64,000 nt of DNA from Mycobacterium heckeshornense (GTDB taxonomy: Bacteria > Actinomycetota > Actinomycetes > Mycobacteriales > Mycobacteriaceae): contig NZ_AP024237.1 in NCBI RefSeq assembly GCF_016592155.1, positions 4,154,001 through 4,218,000 of the forward strand. The letters are read 5' to 3'. Of the stretch, positions 9,494 through 18,520 are shown in pieces. Position 1 is the first letter of the stretch. Every line of letters begins with the position of its first letter. A program made the translations under genes and the position numbers. The notes beneath the pieces are model-generated. The model did no database searches and was not told where the DNA came from. It saw only the letters and a program-made list of their open reading frames with translations.

Positions 9494-10531
9494 TCATGCC
9501 CGCGCAACCGATGCGCGAAGCCGGCGGAACCGCTCGAGGTACTCGGCCCAATCCCACGTGGAGATAAACGCATGCGCGGCCTCATAGCCCTTGTCGAACA
9601 GCGCTTCGGCGTCCTGGCGGGAGATGCCGAAGTCGAGGAAGTTGACCTCGGTCGAGTCCACCCGAATGGTGCGGGCATCCACCCACGGCTGGTTGAGGTA
9701 GGCCTGGTCGCGGCCGACCAGGATGGTGGTGATCAGCCGCTCCAGCAGGCTCGGCGGCCCCAGCAGACGCAGCACGCCTAATGCGGGGATCACTTGGTCG
9801 TTGCCCTCGGGAAGGTTCGGCATGACGGTGATCCCGAAGGTCGGCCAGCGCGGCGGGGAGCGGTCGGGCCGGTCGAAGGAGTCGATCGGGAAGCTGGACA
9901 GCACCCCACCGTCGACCAGGGTGGATTTTCGCCCGTCGGCGCCGGTCAACGTGACCGGCCGGAAGTAAAACGGGATCGCCATCGACGCCCGTACCGCATC
10001 GGCCACCGGCTGCTCGTCGGGGTCGAGCCCGTAGACGCGCCGGTAGTCCCACGGCAGCCGCACCAGCTGACCCGTGGTCACATCGGCGACGGTGACCACG
10101 AGCCGGTAGCGCCGTTCGGGGATCAGGTAGTCGTCGTCGAAAGCCAGGTCGCCGAACGTCGTCACACCCAGGTTCTTCAGCTCGCTGCGCACCCAGTCGT
10201 GAGCGAAGTCGCCGCGGTACAGCCCGGTCTCGCGCAGCAGGCCCCAGGCCTGGCCCAGCAGGGGAATGCGCTCGAGCGGCCCGGCGTCGCGGAACTTGTG
10301 GTAGGGCAGGCCGAGTGCAAGTTCTTTGATCTCCTCGGCCGTGAGCTGATCGCCGTTGGACGCGGCCGCCAGAATCGAGCCGACCACCGATCCCGCTGAC
10401 ACGCCCGAAACCCGCTTGACCGAATACCCGGCATCCTTCAACGCGACCACCGCCCCGGCCAGGCCGATGCCCTTCACGCCGCCGCCGGAAAGGACAAGAT
10501 CGGCCACTGTCGTGGTGCGCGCGTCGGCCAT
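9494..10531 (-). CDS. Patatin-like phospholipase
   Basis: This 345-residue protein has the full patatin catalytic set: the oxyanion loop GGGVKG at 17-22, the nucleophile elbow GVSAG with Ser45, and the Asp of VDGGVLSSFP near residue 207, forming a Ser-Asp dyad. It should hydrolyse phospholipid or other acyl esters. No signal peptide is visible, so it is probably cytoplasmic or peripheral. It is convergent with echA3 and lies in a segment, together with cyanase and a methyltransferase, not present between echA3 and recC in M. tuberculosis. Confidence 0.9.
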   Translation of the reverse strand: MADARTTTVADLVLSGGGVKGIGLAGAVVALKDAGYSVKRVSGVSAGSVVGSILAAASNGDQLTAEEIKELALGLPYHKFRDAGPLERIPLLGQAWGLLRETGLYRGDFAHDWVRSELKNLGVTTFGDLAFDDDYLIPERRYRLVVTVADVTTGQLVRLPWDYRRVYGLDPDEQPVADAVRASMAIPFYFRPVTLTGADGRKSTLVDGGVLSSFPIDSFDRPDRSPPRWPTFGITVMPNLPEGNDQVIPALGVLRLLGPPSLLERLITTILVGRDQAYLNQPWVDARTIRVDSTEVNFLDFGISRQDAEALFDKGYEAAHAFISTWDWAEYLERFRRLRASVARA

Positions 10532-10625
10532 AGCTCCCTCCCTGTTGGGTGGAGCTTAGAGGTCACGGCGGCGACGCCCTAATCAGGGTGCGGGGCGGCC
10601 GTGCCGCCGATTGCCGCGCGGGCCG

Positions 10626-11081
10626 TCAGCGTTGAGCCGAATTCCATTCGTAGGGAAGGAATTTCCCGTCGAACGTCACGACCACCCGATCGCCCGACGG
10701 GTGCGGCTTTTTCTGCACGTCGACGCTGAAGTTGATCGCGCTCATAATGCCGTCGCCGAACTGCTCGTGGATCAGTTCCTTGATCGCCGGCCCGTAGACC
10801 TGCAGGGCCTCGTAGAAGCGGTAGATGGTCGGGTCGGTCGGCACCGCGGTGGGCAGGCCGCCGCGCATCGGCGGCGCCGCCAGCACCGGCACCACCGACT
10901 CGTCGAGGCCCAGCATCTCCACGAGCACCTTGGCGAGCTCGACCGGTATCGGGTGCTGGCCCAGCAGTGCCGAGGTGGTCCAGGCCACCGGTTTGCCGAT
11001 CGCGTCGGCGAGTTCCTGCCAGGACAGGCCCTTTTCCAGGCGGGCCGCCACGATCTGCTCGGTGATCTCGTTTCGGGTCAT
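10626..11081 (-). CDS. cynS: Cyanate hydratase (cyanase)
   Basis: Cyanase converts cyanate and bicarbonate to ammonia and CO2. From the ATG at 11081 (MTRNEITEQIVAARLEKG) the protein is 151 residues. The N-terminal helix-turn-helix-like domain and the C-terminal catalytic domain (PTDPTIYRFYEALQVYG ... GDGIMSAINF) are complete; Arg88, Glu91 and Ser114 correspond with a constant offset of eight to the E. coli catalytic residues 96, 99 and 122. No cyanate transporter or carbonic anhydrase accompanies it. Confidence 0.95.
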   Translation of the reverse strand: MTRNEITEQIVAARLEKGLSWQELADAIGKPVAWTTSALLGQHPIPVELAKVLVEMLGLDESVVPVLAAPPMRGGLPTAVPTDPTIYRFYEALQVYGPAIKELIHEQFGDGIMSAINFSVDVQKKPHPSGDRVVVTFDGKFLPYEWNSAQR

Positions 11082-11109
11082 ACCACCAGAATGCAACTCG
11101 CCTGACGGC

Positions 11110-11862
11110 TCAGCGCGGTTTGGTGGCGGTCACCAACCGCGTCGACCCCCACGGACCGCCGTACCACATGCGCCATCCGAGGTTGCGCCGCTGCACATCG
11201 GCCCAGCCGAGTTCGCGCAATTGGCGGGCGTGCTGACGGGTTTCCCACAGGTCCGCGATGGCCAGCCGACCGCCCGGGCGCAGCACGCGAACCGCCTCGA
11301 GCAGAGCCACACGGCGACCGTCGCGCGTCGGAATGTTATGGATAGCAAGGCTACTCACAACCACGTCGAAGCTTTCGTCGTCGAACGGCAGCGCGGTCAT
11401 GTCGGCGGTGCGCACCTCGACGCGGTCGGCGACGTTCTCCAGTCTCGCGTTGGTCATCGTGGCCGTCGGTGAATTGTCGGTCTGGTCGGCGCGCCACAAA
11501 TCGATGCCGATGGCTTGCCCGCGGGGCAGCCGCTTCGCCGCGGCCAGCAATACCGCGCCGCGACCGCAGCCCAGATCCAGCAACGTCTCGTCGCCGCGCA
11601 GCCGCAGGTCGTCGAGGATCTCGTCCCACACCTGAAACTTGCCGATCCGGGTCGCATGCAGGTAAAGACCTGCGCTGCCGATCATCCCGAGGCCCGCGGT
11701 TCCGGCCAGGGCGGCGATCACCCGTTTGCCGCGGGCAAGGCCGATCCCGGCGCAGAGCAGCAAAGCCGCGGATCCGACGGCGATACCCGCGCCTTGCGCG
11801 GGCGCCGAAACGGTGTGGAATGCCCCGTCGATTCCGTAGTCGCCCTTTCGGTCGTGCGTCAT
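11110..11862 (-). CDS. Membrane-anchored class I SAM methyltransferase
   Basis: The 250-residue protein has two hydrophobic segments near the N-terminus (GIAVGSAALLLCAGIGLARG and VIAALAGTAGLGMIGSAGLYL) followed by a Rossmann methyltransferase domain with motif I LLDLGCGRGAVLLAAA and a motif IV region (DESFDVVVSSLAIHNI). The substrate is unknown; arsenite or ubiquinone-type methyltransferases share the general fold. It is the first gene of a minus-strand run with cynS and the patatin gene, and is divergent from recC. Confidence 0.85.
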   Translation of the reverse strand: MTHDRKGDYGIDGAFHTVSAPAQGAGIAVGSAALLLCAGIGLARGKRVIAALAGTAGLGMIGSAGLYLHATRIGKFQVWDEILDDLRLRGDETLLDLGCGRGAVLLAAAKRLPRGQAIGIDLWRADQTDNSPTATMTNARLENVADRVEVRTADMTALPFDDESFDVVVSSLAIHNIPTRDGRRVALLEAVRVLRPGGRLAIADLWETRQHARQLRELGWADVQRRNLGWRMWYGGPWGSTRLVTATKPR

Positions 11863-11975
11863 GGCGAAGGCATCCTCTCGTCCGCGCCGCTGCCACCGAC
11901 CATGCTGCCATCGGCGGTGCGGCCGACTGCGAAGCCGCCGCCGGTGTCGGCGGCCCGGCCTATAGTGACGCCGCG

Positions 11976-14900
11976 ATGGCGCTTCATCTGCACCGTGCCG
12001 AACGCACCGACCTGCTCGCCGACGGGCTGGCCAGGCTGTTGTCCGATCCGCTGCCCGACCCGTTCGCCGAGGAGCTGGTGCTGGTGTCGGCGCGGGGCGT
12101 GGAACGCTGGCTGAGCCAGCGGCTTTCGCACGTGCTGGGCCGGGGCCGCGGCGCCGACGGGGTGTGCGCCGGCGTGGCGTTTCGCAGTCCGAACTCGCTG
12201 ATCGCCGAGATCACCGGCACCCTCGACGACGACCCCTGGTCGCCGGAGGCGATGACCTGGCCGTTGCTGGAGGTCATCGACTGTTCGCTGGACCAGCCCT
12301 GGTGTGCGCCGCTGGCAAAACACTTGGGCCACTTCGACCCCGAGCCCGACGAGGCGGAGCTGCGACGCGGCCGCCGGTATTCGGTGGCGCGGCGGCTGGC
12401 CGGGCTGTTCGCGTCGTATGCCCGGCAGCGGCCGCAGCTGCTGATCGACTGGCTGGCCGGCATCACGGGCGGCATCGACGCCGACCTGGCCTGGCAGCCG
12501 CCGCTGTGGCGGGCGCTGGTAGAGCGCGCCGACGCCGATCCCCCACATGTCCGGCATGACAAGACCGTGGCCCGGCTGCGGGAGGGACCGGCGGATCTGC
12601 CGCCACGGCTGTCGCTGTTCGGGCATACCCGGCTGGCCGGCACCGAGGTCGAGCTGCTCGACGCGCTGGCCACCCACCACGACCTGCACCTGTGGCTGCC
12701 GCATCCCAGCAACGACCTCTGGCGGGCGCTGGACAGCGTTCACGGCACGGTGCCGCGCGCCGAGGACACCAGCCGCCGTTGCGCCAAGCACCCCCTTCTG
12801 GAAACGCTGGGCCGCGACCTGCGCGAGCTACAGCGGGCACTGCCCGCCGACACTGCATCCGACGAATTCCTCGGGGGCACAGACAAACCCGAGACGCTGC
12901 TGGGCTGGCTGCAGTCCGATATCGCCGCCAATGCGGTCCGGCCCGAGGGCCGCACCCTCGCCGCAGACGATCGTTCGGTGCAAGTGCACGCCTGCCACGG
13001 CCCGGCGCGGCAGATCGACGTGCTGCGCGAGGTACTGCTCGGGATGCTGGACGACGACCCGACGCTGGAGCCGCGCGACATCGTGGTGATGTGCCCGGAC
13101 ATCGAGACCTATGCGCCGCTGATCGTCGCCGGTTTCGGGCTCGGCGAGACCGCCGCGGACAGCCATCCCGCGCACCGGCTGCGCGTCAAGCTGGCCGACC
13201 GGGCGCTCACCCAGACCAACCCGCTGCTGGCAGTGGCCGCCGAGCTGCTCACGATCGCCGGGACCCGCGCCACCGCCAGCCAGGTGCTCGACCTCGCGCA
13301 ATCCCCGCCGGTGCGGGCCCGGTTCGGGTTCAGCGACGACGACCTCGACGTGATCACCGATTGGGTGCGCAACGCCAATATCCGCTGGGGTTTCGACCAG
13401 CAACACCGTCAGCCCTACGGGCTGGACCACATCGTGCACAACACCTGGCGGTTCGGACTGGACCGCATCTTGACCGGGGTCGCGATGTCGGACGATTCGC
13501 GGGCCTGGCTGGGCACCGCGCTGCCACTCGACGACGTCGGCAGCGACCGGGTGGAGCTGGCGGGGCGGCTGGCCGAATTTGTCAACCGACTGCATGATGT
13601 CGTCGAAAAGCTCAGCGGTGCAAAGCCGTTGACGCAGTGGCTGGAAGCGCTGAGCGAAGGTGTCGGCAAGCTGACCGAGTCGCAAGACGCTTGGCAGCAA
13701 GCACAGCTGCAACGCGAATTCGCAACGGTATTGGCGCAGGCGGGATCTCGGGCATCCATGCTGCTGCGGCTGCCCGACGTGCGCTCGCTGCTGGCCACCG
13801 AGTTGGCGGGGCGACCGACGCGGGCTAACTTTCGCACCGGCATGCTGACGGTGTGCACGATGGTGCCGATGCGCTCGGTGCCGCATCGGGTGGTGTGCCT
13901 GGTCGGGCTCGACGACGGGGTGTTTCCGCGACTGCTCGCCCCGGACGGCGACGACGCGCTCGCCCGCCGCCCGATGACCGGTGAACGCGACGTCCGTTCC
14001 GAGGACCGGCAGTTGCTGCTCGACGCCATCTGCGCAGCCACCGAGACCCTGGTGATCACCTATACCGGCGCCGACGAGCACTCCGGTCACGAGCGCCCGC
14101 CCGCGGTGCCGCTGGCCGAGTTGCTTGATGCGCTGGACCAGACGACCCAATCCCCGGTGCGCGAACACGTCATGACCAAACACCCGCTGCAGCCGTTCGA
14201 CCGCCGCAACGTCACACCGGGTGAGCTGGTGCCCGACAAACCCTTCACCTTCGATCCCACCGCGCTGACCGCGGCCGAGGCGGCGGCCGGGAACCGCTGT
14301 CCACCAAAGCGGTTCTTAGCCGACGTGCTGCCCGCGCCGCCGCCCGACGACATCGCCCTGGCCGATCTGCTGGAGTTCTTCAAGGACCCGGTCAAGGGTT
14401 TCTTCCGCGCGCTGGATTACACGCTGCCGTGGGACGTCGACGCCGTCGAGGACGCGATGCCGGTCGAGATCAGCGCCTTGCAGGAGTGGATCGTCGGCGA
14501 CCGGATGCTGCACGACATGCTGCGCGGCATCGACGCCCGCACCGCGGCCGAATTCGAGTGGCGGCGCGGCACATTGCCGCCCGGGCGGCTGGGCTGGCGA
14601 ACAGCCAAGAAGATTCGCGATCGCGCCGCCAAGCTCGCCGAGGCCACCCTGGCGGCACGCCACGGCGATCCGCGCGCCCACGACGTGGCCGTCGACCTCG
14701 GCGGCGGCCGCAGCCTCACCGGCACGGTCACCCCGGTTTTCGGGGATCGCATCGTGGAGGTGACCTATTCGAAGCTGGACGGCAGGCATCTGCTGCAATG
14801 CTGGCTGCGGCTGCTTGCGCTGGCCGCCGACGAGCCGGGTCGCGCGTGGGCGGCGAGGTGCATAGGACGACGCGATGCGGACGCCGATCGGGTTACGGCA

Positions 14901-15263
14901 CAGACACTTCGGGCGCCGGAAAACGCTGTCGAGATCTTGCGTGAGCTGGCAACGCTGTACGACAAGGGTCGCCGCGAGCCGCTGCCGCTGCCGGTCAAGA
15001 CGTCGTTCGCCTGGGCCAGGGCCCGCGACTCGGGCACCGACCCGCGAGTATCCGCCCGTCGCCGCTGGGTTACGGCGAACCACTACCGTGGCGAGCACGA
15101 AGAGCCAGCCATCGTAACGGCTTTCGGCAAAAATGCGCCACTCGACGTGCTGCTCGGGCCGCCACGCCCGGGTGAGGAGGTGCCCGGCGAGGATACCCGG
15201 CTGGGCGCGCTGGCGGCGCGGTTGTGGTCGCCGCTGATCGAGGCGACGGAGGATCCGCGCTGA
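11976..15263 (+). CDS. recC: Exodeoxyribonuclease V subunit RecC
   Basis: RecC is the non-catalytic scaffold of RecBCD. The ATG at 11976 (MALHLHRAERTDLLADGLA) gives 1,095 residues, the usual mycobacterial length; open frame upstream overlaps the divergent methyltransferase and is not used. Sequence features include the inactive helicase-like folds (VCLVGLDDGVFPR near residue 640) and a degenerate nuclease-like C-terminus. Its stop overlaps the recB start by one base, and recD follows recB with a 4-base overlap, so the three subunits form one coupled operon. Confidence 0.96.
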   Translation: MALHLHRAERTDLLADGLARLLSDPLPDPFAEELVLVSARGVERWLSQRLSHVLGRGRGADGVCAGVAFRSPNSLIAEITGTLDDDPWSPEAMTWPLLEVIDCSLDQPWCAPLAKHLGHFDPEPDEAELRRGRRYSVARRLAGLFASYARQRPQLLIDWLAGITGGIDADLAWQPPLWRALVERADADPPHVRHDKTVARLREGPADLPPRLSLFGHTRLAGTEVELLDALATHHDLHLWLPHPSNDLWRALDSVHGTVPRAEDTSRRCAKHPLLETLGRDLRELQRALPADTASDEFLGGTDKPETLLGWLQSDIAANAVRPEGRTLAADDRSVQVHACHGPARQIDVLREVLLGMLDDDPTLEPRDIVVMCPDIETYAPLIVAGFGLGETAADSHPAHRLRVKLADRALTQTNPLLAVAAELLTIAGTRATASQVLDLAQSPPVRARFGFSDDDLDVITDWVRNANIRWGFDQQHRQPYGLDHIVHNTWRFGLDRILTGVAMSDDSRAWLGTALPLDDVGSDRVELAGRLAEFVNRLHDVVEKLSGAKPLTQWLEALSEGVGKLTESQDAWQQAQLQREFATVLAQAGSRASMLLRLPDVRSLLATELAGRPTRANFRTGMLTVCTMVPMRSVPHRVVCLVGLDDGVFPRLLAPDGDDALARRPMTGERDVRSEDRQLLLDAICAATETLVITYTGADEHSGHERPPAVPLAELLDALDQTTQSPVREHVMTKHPLQPFDRRNVTPGELVPDKPFTFDPTALTAAEAAAGNRCPPKRFLADVLPAPPPDDIALADLLEFFKDPVKGFFRALDYTLPWDVDAVEDAMPVEISALQEWIVGDRMLHDMLRGIDARTAAEFEWRRGTLPPGRLGWRTAKKIRDRAAKLAEATLAARHGDPRAHDVAVDLGGGRSLTGTVTPVFGDRIVEVTYSKLDGRHLLQCWLRLLALAADEPGRAWAARCIGRRDADADRVTAQTLRAPENAVEILRELATLYDKGRREPLPLPVKTSFAWARARDSGTDPRVSARRRWVTANHYRGEHEEPAIVTAFGKNAPLDVLLGPPRPGEEVPGEDTRLGALAARLWSPLIEATEDPR

Positions 15264-18200
15264 TGGATCGCTTCGACCTGCTGGGGCCGCTGCCCGCGGA
15301 AGGCTCCACCACCGTGCTGGAGGCCAGCGCCGGCACCGGCAAGACTTTCGCCCTGGCCGCGCTGGTCACCCGCTATCTCGCCGAGACCGGCATCACCCTC
15401 GACGAAATGCTGCTGATCACGTTCAACCGCAACGCGAGCCGTGAACTTCGTGAGCGGGTTCGCGGCCAGATCGTCGAAGCCGTGGCGGCGTTGGAGGGTC
15501 GCATGCCGGCCGGCGCCGGCCTGGTCGCACATCTGCTGCGCGGTGGCGATGACGATCGCGCGGTCCGGCGCTGTCGCCTACGTGACGCGCTGGCCAACTT
15601 CGATGCGGCGACCATCGCCACCACCCACGAGTTCTGCGGCCGGGTACTCAAATCGCTTGGCGTAGCGGGCGACACAGCCGCCGATGTCAAGCTGCAGGAA
15701 AACCTCGACGACTTGGTCACCGAAATCGTCGACGACCTCTACCTCGCGCACTTCGGGTCAGCGGAAAACGACCCTGTGCTGAGCTACCAGCAGGCGCGTG
15801 AGCTGGCTCACTGCGTCGTGAACGACCCGTGCGCGCAGCTTCGCCCCCGCGATCCCGACCCCGAATCGGAGGCCGGCATCCGTCTGCGCTTCGCCGCCGA
15901 CGTGACCCGGGAACTCGACCACCGCAAGCGCCGGCTGCGCATCCTGAGCTACAACGACCTGCTGACCCGGCTCGCGAAAACACTTGAGGCCCAAGACTCT
16001 CCGGCCCGCGACCGGATGCGGCGGCGCTGGCGCATCGTGCTGGTCGACGAGTTCCAGGACACCGACCCGATCCAGTGGCAGGTGCTCGAGCGCGCATTCA
16101 GCGGGCACGCGACGCTGATCCTGATCGGCGACCCCAAGCAGGCCATCTACGGGTTTCGTGGCGGCGACATCCACACCTACCTCAAAGCGGCCCGCACCGC
16201 CGATGCCCGCTACACATTGGGCGTCAACTGGCGCAGCGACAAACCGCTCGTCGACAGCCTGCAAACCGTGCTGCAGGGCGCCGCGCTGGGCCACTCCGGG
16301 ATCGTCGTGCACGACATCGACGCTCACCACGACGGGCACCGGCTGGCCGGGGCCCCGCACAACGCACCGTTTCGGCTGCGCGTCGTCAAACGCTCAGCGC
16401 TCGGCTACGACGCGGACGCCCTCATCCCGATCGCGCGACTACGCCAACACATTCCCGCCGATCTGGCCGCCGACATCGCGGCCCTGTTGGCCAGCGGCGC
16501 CACCTATGCCGGTCGCCCGGTGCAGGCCGGAGACATCGCGGTGATTGTCGACCGCCACGAGGACGCCCGCGCCTGCCGCAATGCCCTGACCGCGGCGGGC
16601 ATTGCGGCGATCTACGGCGGCGACAGCGACGTGTTCGAGTCGCAGGCCGCCAAGGACTGGTTGTGTCTGCTGGAGGCATTCGACGCGCCGCACCGCAGCG
16701 GGCTGATCCGCGCTGCCGCGTGCACGTTGTTCTTCGGTGAGACCGCCGAAACCCTGGCCGCCGAGGGTGATGCGCTGACCGACCGGGTGGCCGAAACGCT
16801 GCGCGAGTGGGCGGGTCATGCCCGCCGCCGCGGTGTGGCCGCCGTGTTCGAGGCCGCGCAGCGGGCGGGCATGGGCCGACGCGTGCTCGCCGAGCAGGGC
16901 GGCGAGCGGCACATGACCGACCTGGCGCACATCGCGCAGCTGCTGCACCAGACGGCGCATCGGGAGCGCTGCAGCCTGCCCGCGCTGCGGGATTGGCTGC
17001 GCCGCCAGTGCGATACCCGCGGGCGGGTAACCGAACACAGTCGCCGCTTGGACAGCGACGCCGACGCGGTGCAGATCATGACGGTTTTCGTGGCCAAAGG
17101 ATTGCAGTTCCCGATCGTGTACCTGCCGTTCGCGTTCAACCGTCACCCGCACAGCAACGAGATCCTGCTCTATCACCACGACGACACCCGTTGCCTCTAC
17201 ATCGGCGGTCCAGATCGCAGCGCCGAACGTGAGACGGCAAAAAGGCTGAACCGGCGTGAGGACGGTCACGATAACCTGCGGGCTACCTACGTCGCGCTCA
17301 CCCGGGCACAGTCGCAGGTGGTGGCGTGGTGGGCGCCCACCAAAGACGAAGTCAACGGCGGGCTTTCGCGGCTGTTGCGCGGCCGCGACATCGGCGAGCC
17401 TGAGGTGCCCGATACCTGTGAACCGGGCATCGCCGACGGCGACGCCTGGACAGTGTTCAAGCGGTGGGAGGCCGCGGGCGGGCCGGCGGTGGAGGAATCG
17501 GTGATCGCCTCCCCGCCAGCCGTCGAAACATTCTCTCCGGCAGCCGGTTTCGAGGTGCGACATTTCCACCGCGAGATCGATACCAGCTGGCGGCGCACCT
17601 CGTATTCGGCGCTGGTGCGTGAGTCGGAATCCGTCGACGTGGCAAGCGAACCCGAGGTCACGGCCCGCGACGACGAGATGGACAGCGTCGTCGTCACCGC
17701 GCCCGCTTTCGGTCCCGGCCTCGCCTCGCCGCTGGCCGGAATGCCGTCAGGGGCAGCATTTGGCTCGCTGGTGCACGCGGTGCTGGAGACGGCGGATGCC
17801 TCGTCGGCCGACCTTCGCTCCGAACTTGACGCGCAGGTGCGCCGGCACGTGACGTGGTGGCCGGTCGAGGTCTCCGCCGGCGACCTGGCCGACGCGCTGG
17901 TCCCGATGCACGACACACCGTTGGGTCCACTAGCCGACGAACTCACGCTGCGGCGGATCGGACCGCGTGACCGGTTGCGGGAGTTGAACTTCGAGGTACC
18001 GCTGGCCGGAGGAGATCTGCGGGACGCCGCGCCCGACGTGTCGTTGCGCGACGTGGGTGAACTGCTGCGGTTGCACCTGCCCGCGGATGACCCGCTCGCG
18101 CCCTACGCTGAGCGGCTGGCCTCTGCGCCGTTGGGTGGTCGGCCATTGCGCGGATACTTGACCGGATCGATCGACGCCGTGCTTCGTATTCCTGGGCCGC

Positions 18201-18520
18201 GGTATCTGGTGGTGGACTACAAAACCACCCACCTGGGTGACACCGCGGCCGATTACCGCCGCGAGCGGCTCGCCGAGGCGATGCTGCATTCCGACTACCC
18301 GCTGCAGGCGCTGTTGTATCTGGTTGTGCTGCATCGGTTCTTGCGCTGGCGACAGCCCGGCTACGACCCCGAGAGGCATCTCGGAGGCGTCTTGTACCTG
18401 TTCGTTCGCGGCATGTGCGGCCCTCACACGCCGGGCTGCGGGGTCTTCGATTGGCAACCGCCGGCCGAGCTGGTGGTGGCGCTTTCCGATGTGCTCGACG
18501 CCGGGAGACCGCCGGCATGA
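15263..18520 (+). CDS. recB: Exodeoxyribonuclease V subunit RecB (helicase-nuclease)
   Basis: RecB is the 3'-5' helicase and only nuclease of RecBCD. The ATG at 15263 (MDRFDLLGPLPAEG) gives 1,085 residues. Walker A ASAGTGKT lies near residue 22, the Walker B/DExx region VDEFQDTDPIQW near 265, and helicase motif NLRATYVALTRAQ near 675. The C-terminal RecB nuclease domain is intact, with the catalytic DYK motif in YLVVDYKTTHLG near residue 985. In mycobacteria RecBCD acts mainly in single-strand annealing rather than RecA-dependent recombination (known from the family). Confidence 0.97.
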   Translation: MDRFDLLGPLPAEGSTTVLEASAGTGKTFALAALVTRYLAETGITLDEMLLITFNRNASRELRERVRGQIVEAVAALEGRMPAGAGLVAHLLRGGDDDRAVRRCRLRDALANFDAATIATTHEFCGRVLKSLGVAGDTAADVKLQENLDDLVTEIVDDLYLAHFGSAENDPVLSYQQARELAHCVVNDPCAQLRPRDPDPESEAGIRLRFAADVTRELDHRKRRLRILSYNDLLTRLAKTLEAQDSPARDRMRRRWRIVLVDEFQDTDPIQWQVLERAFSGHATLILIGDPKQAIYGFRGGDIHTYLKAARTADARYTLGVNWRSDKPLVDSLQTVLQGAALGHSGIVVHDIDAHHDGHRLAGAPHNAPFRLRVVKRSALGYDADALIPIARLRQHIPADLAADIAALLASGATYAGRPVQAGDIAVIVDRHEDARACRNALTAAGIAAIYGGDSDVFESQAAKDWLCLLEAFDAPHRSGLIRAAACTLFFGETAETLAAEGDALTDRVAETLREWAGHARRRGVAAVFEAAQRAGMGRRVLAEQGGERHMTDLAHIAQLLHQTAHRERCSLPALRDWLRRQCDTRGRVTEHSRRLDSDADAVQIMTVFVAKGLQFPIVYLPFAFNRHPHSNEILLYHHDDTRCLYIGGPDRSAERETAKRLNRREDGHDNLRATYVALTRAQSQVVAWWAPTKDEVNGGLSRLLRGRDIGEPEVPDTCEPGIADGDAWTVFKRWEAAGGPAVEESVIASPPAVETFSPAAGFEVRHFHREIDTSWRRTSYSALVRESESVDVASEPEVTARDDEMDSVVVTAPAFGPGLASPLAGMPSGAAFGSLVHAVLETADASSADLRSELDAQVRRHVTWWPVEVSAGDLADALVPMHDTPLGPLADELTLRRIGPRDRLRELNFEVPLAGGDLRDAAPDVSLRDVGELLRLHLPADDPLAPYAERLASAPLGGRPLRGYLTGSIDAVLRIPGPRYLVVDYKTTHLGDTAADYRRERLAEAMLHSDYPLQALLYLVVLHRFLRWRQPGYDPERHLGGVLYLFVRGMCGPHTPGCGVFDWQPPAELVVALSDVLDAGRPPA

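Noticed and set aside
11469..11975. 169-codon N-terminal extension of recC
   Set aside because: It is antisense to the divergent methyltransferase gene and Arg-rich; the RecC N-terminus starts at 11976.
12828..14183. Long minus-strand open frame inside recC
   Set aside because: A codon-bias shadow of a high-GC gene with His/Arg/Gln-rich low-complexity translation and no motif.
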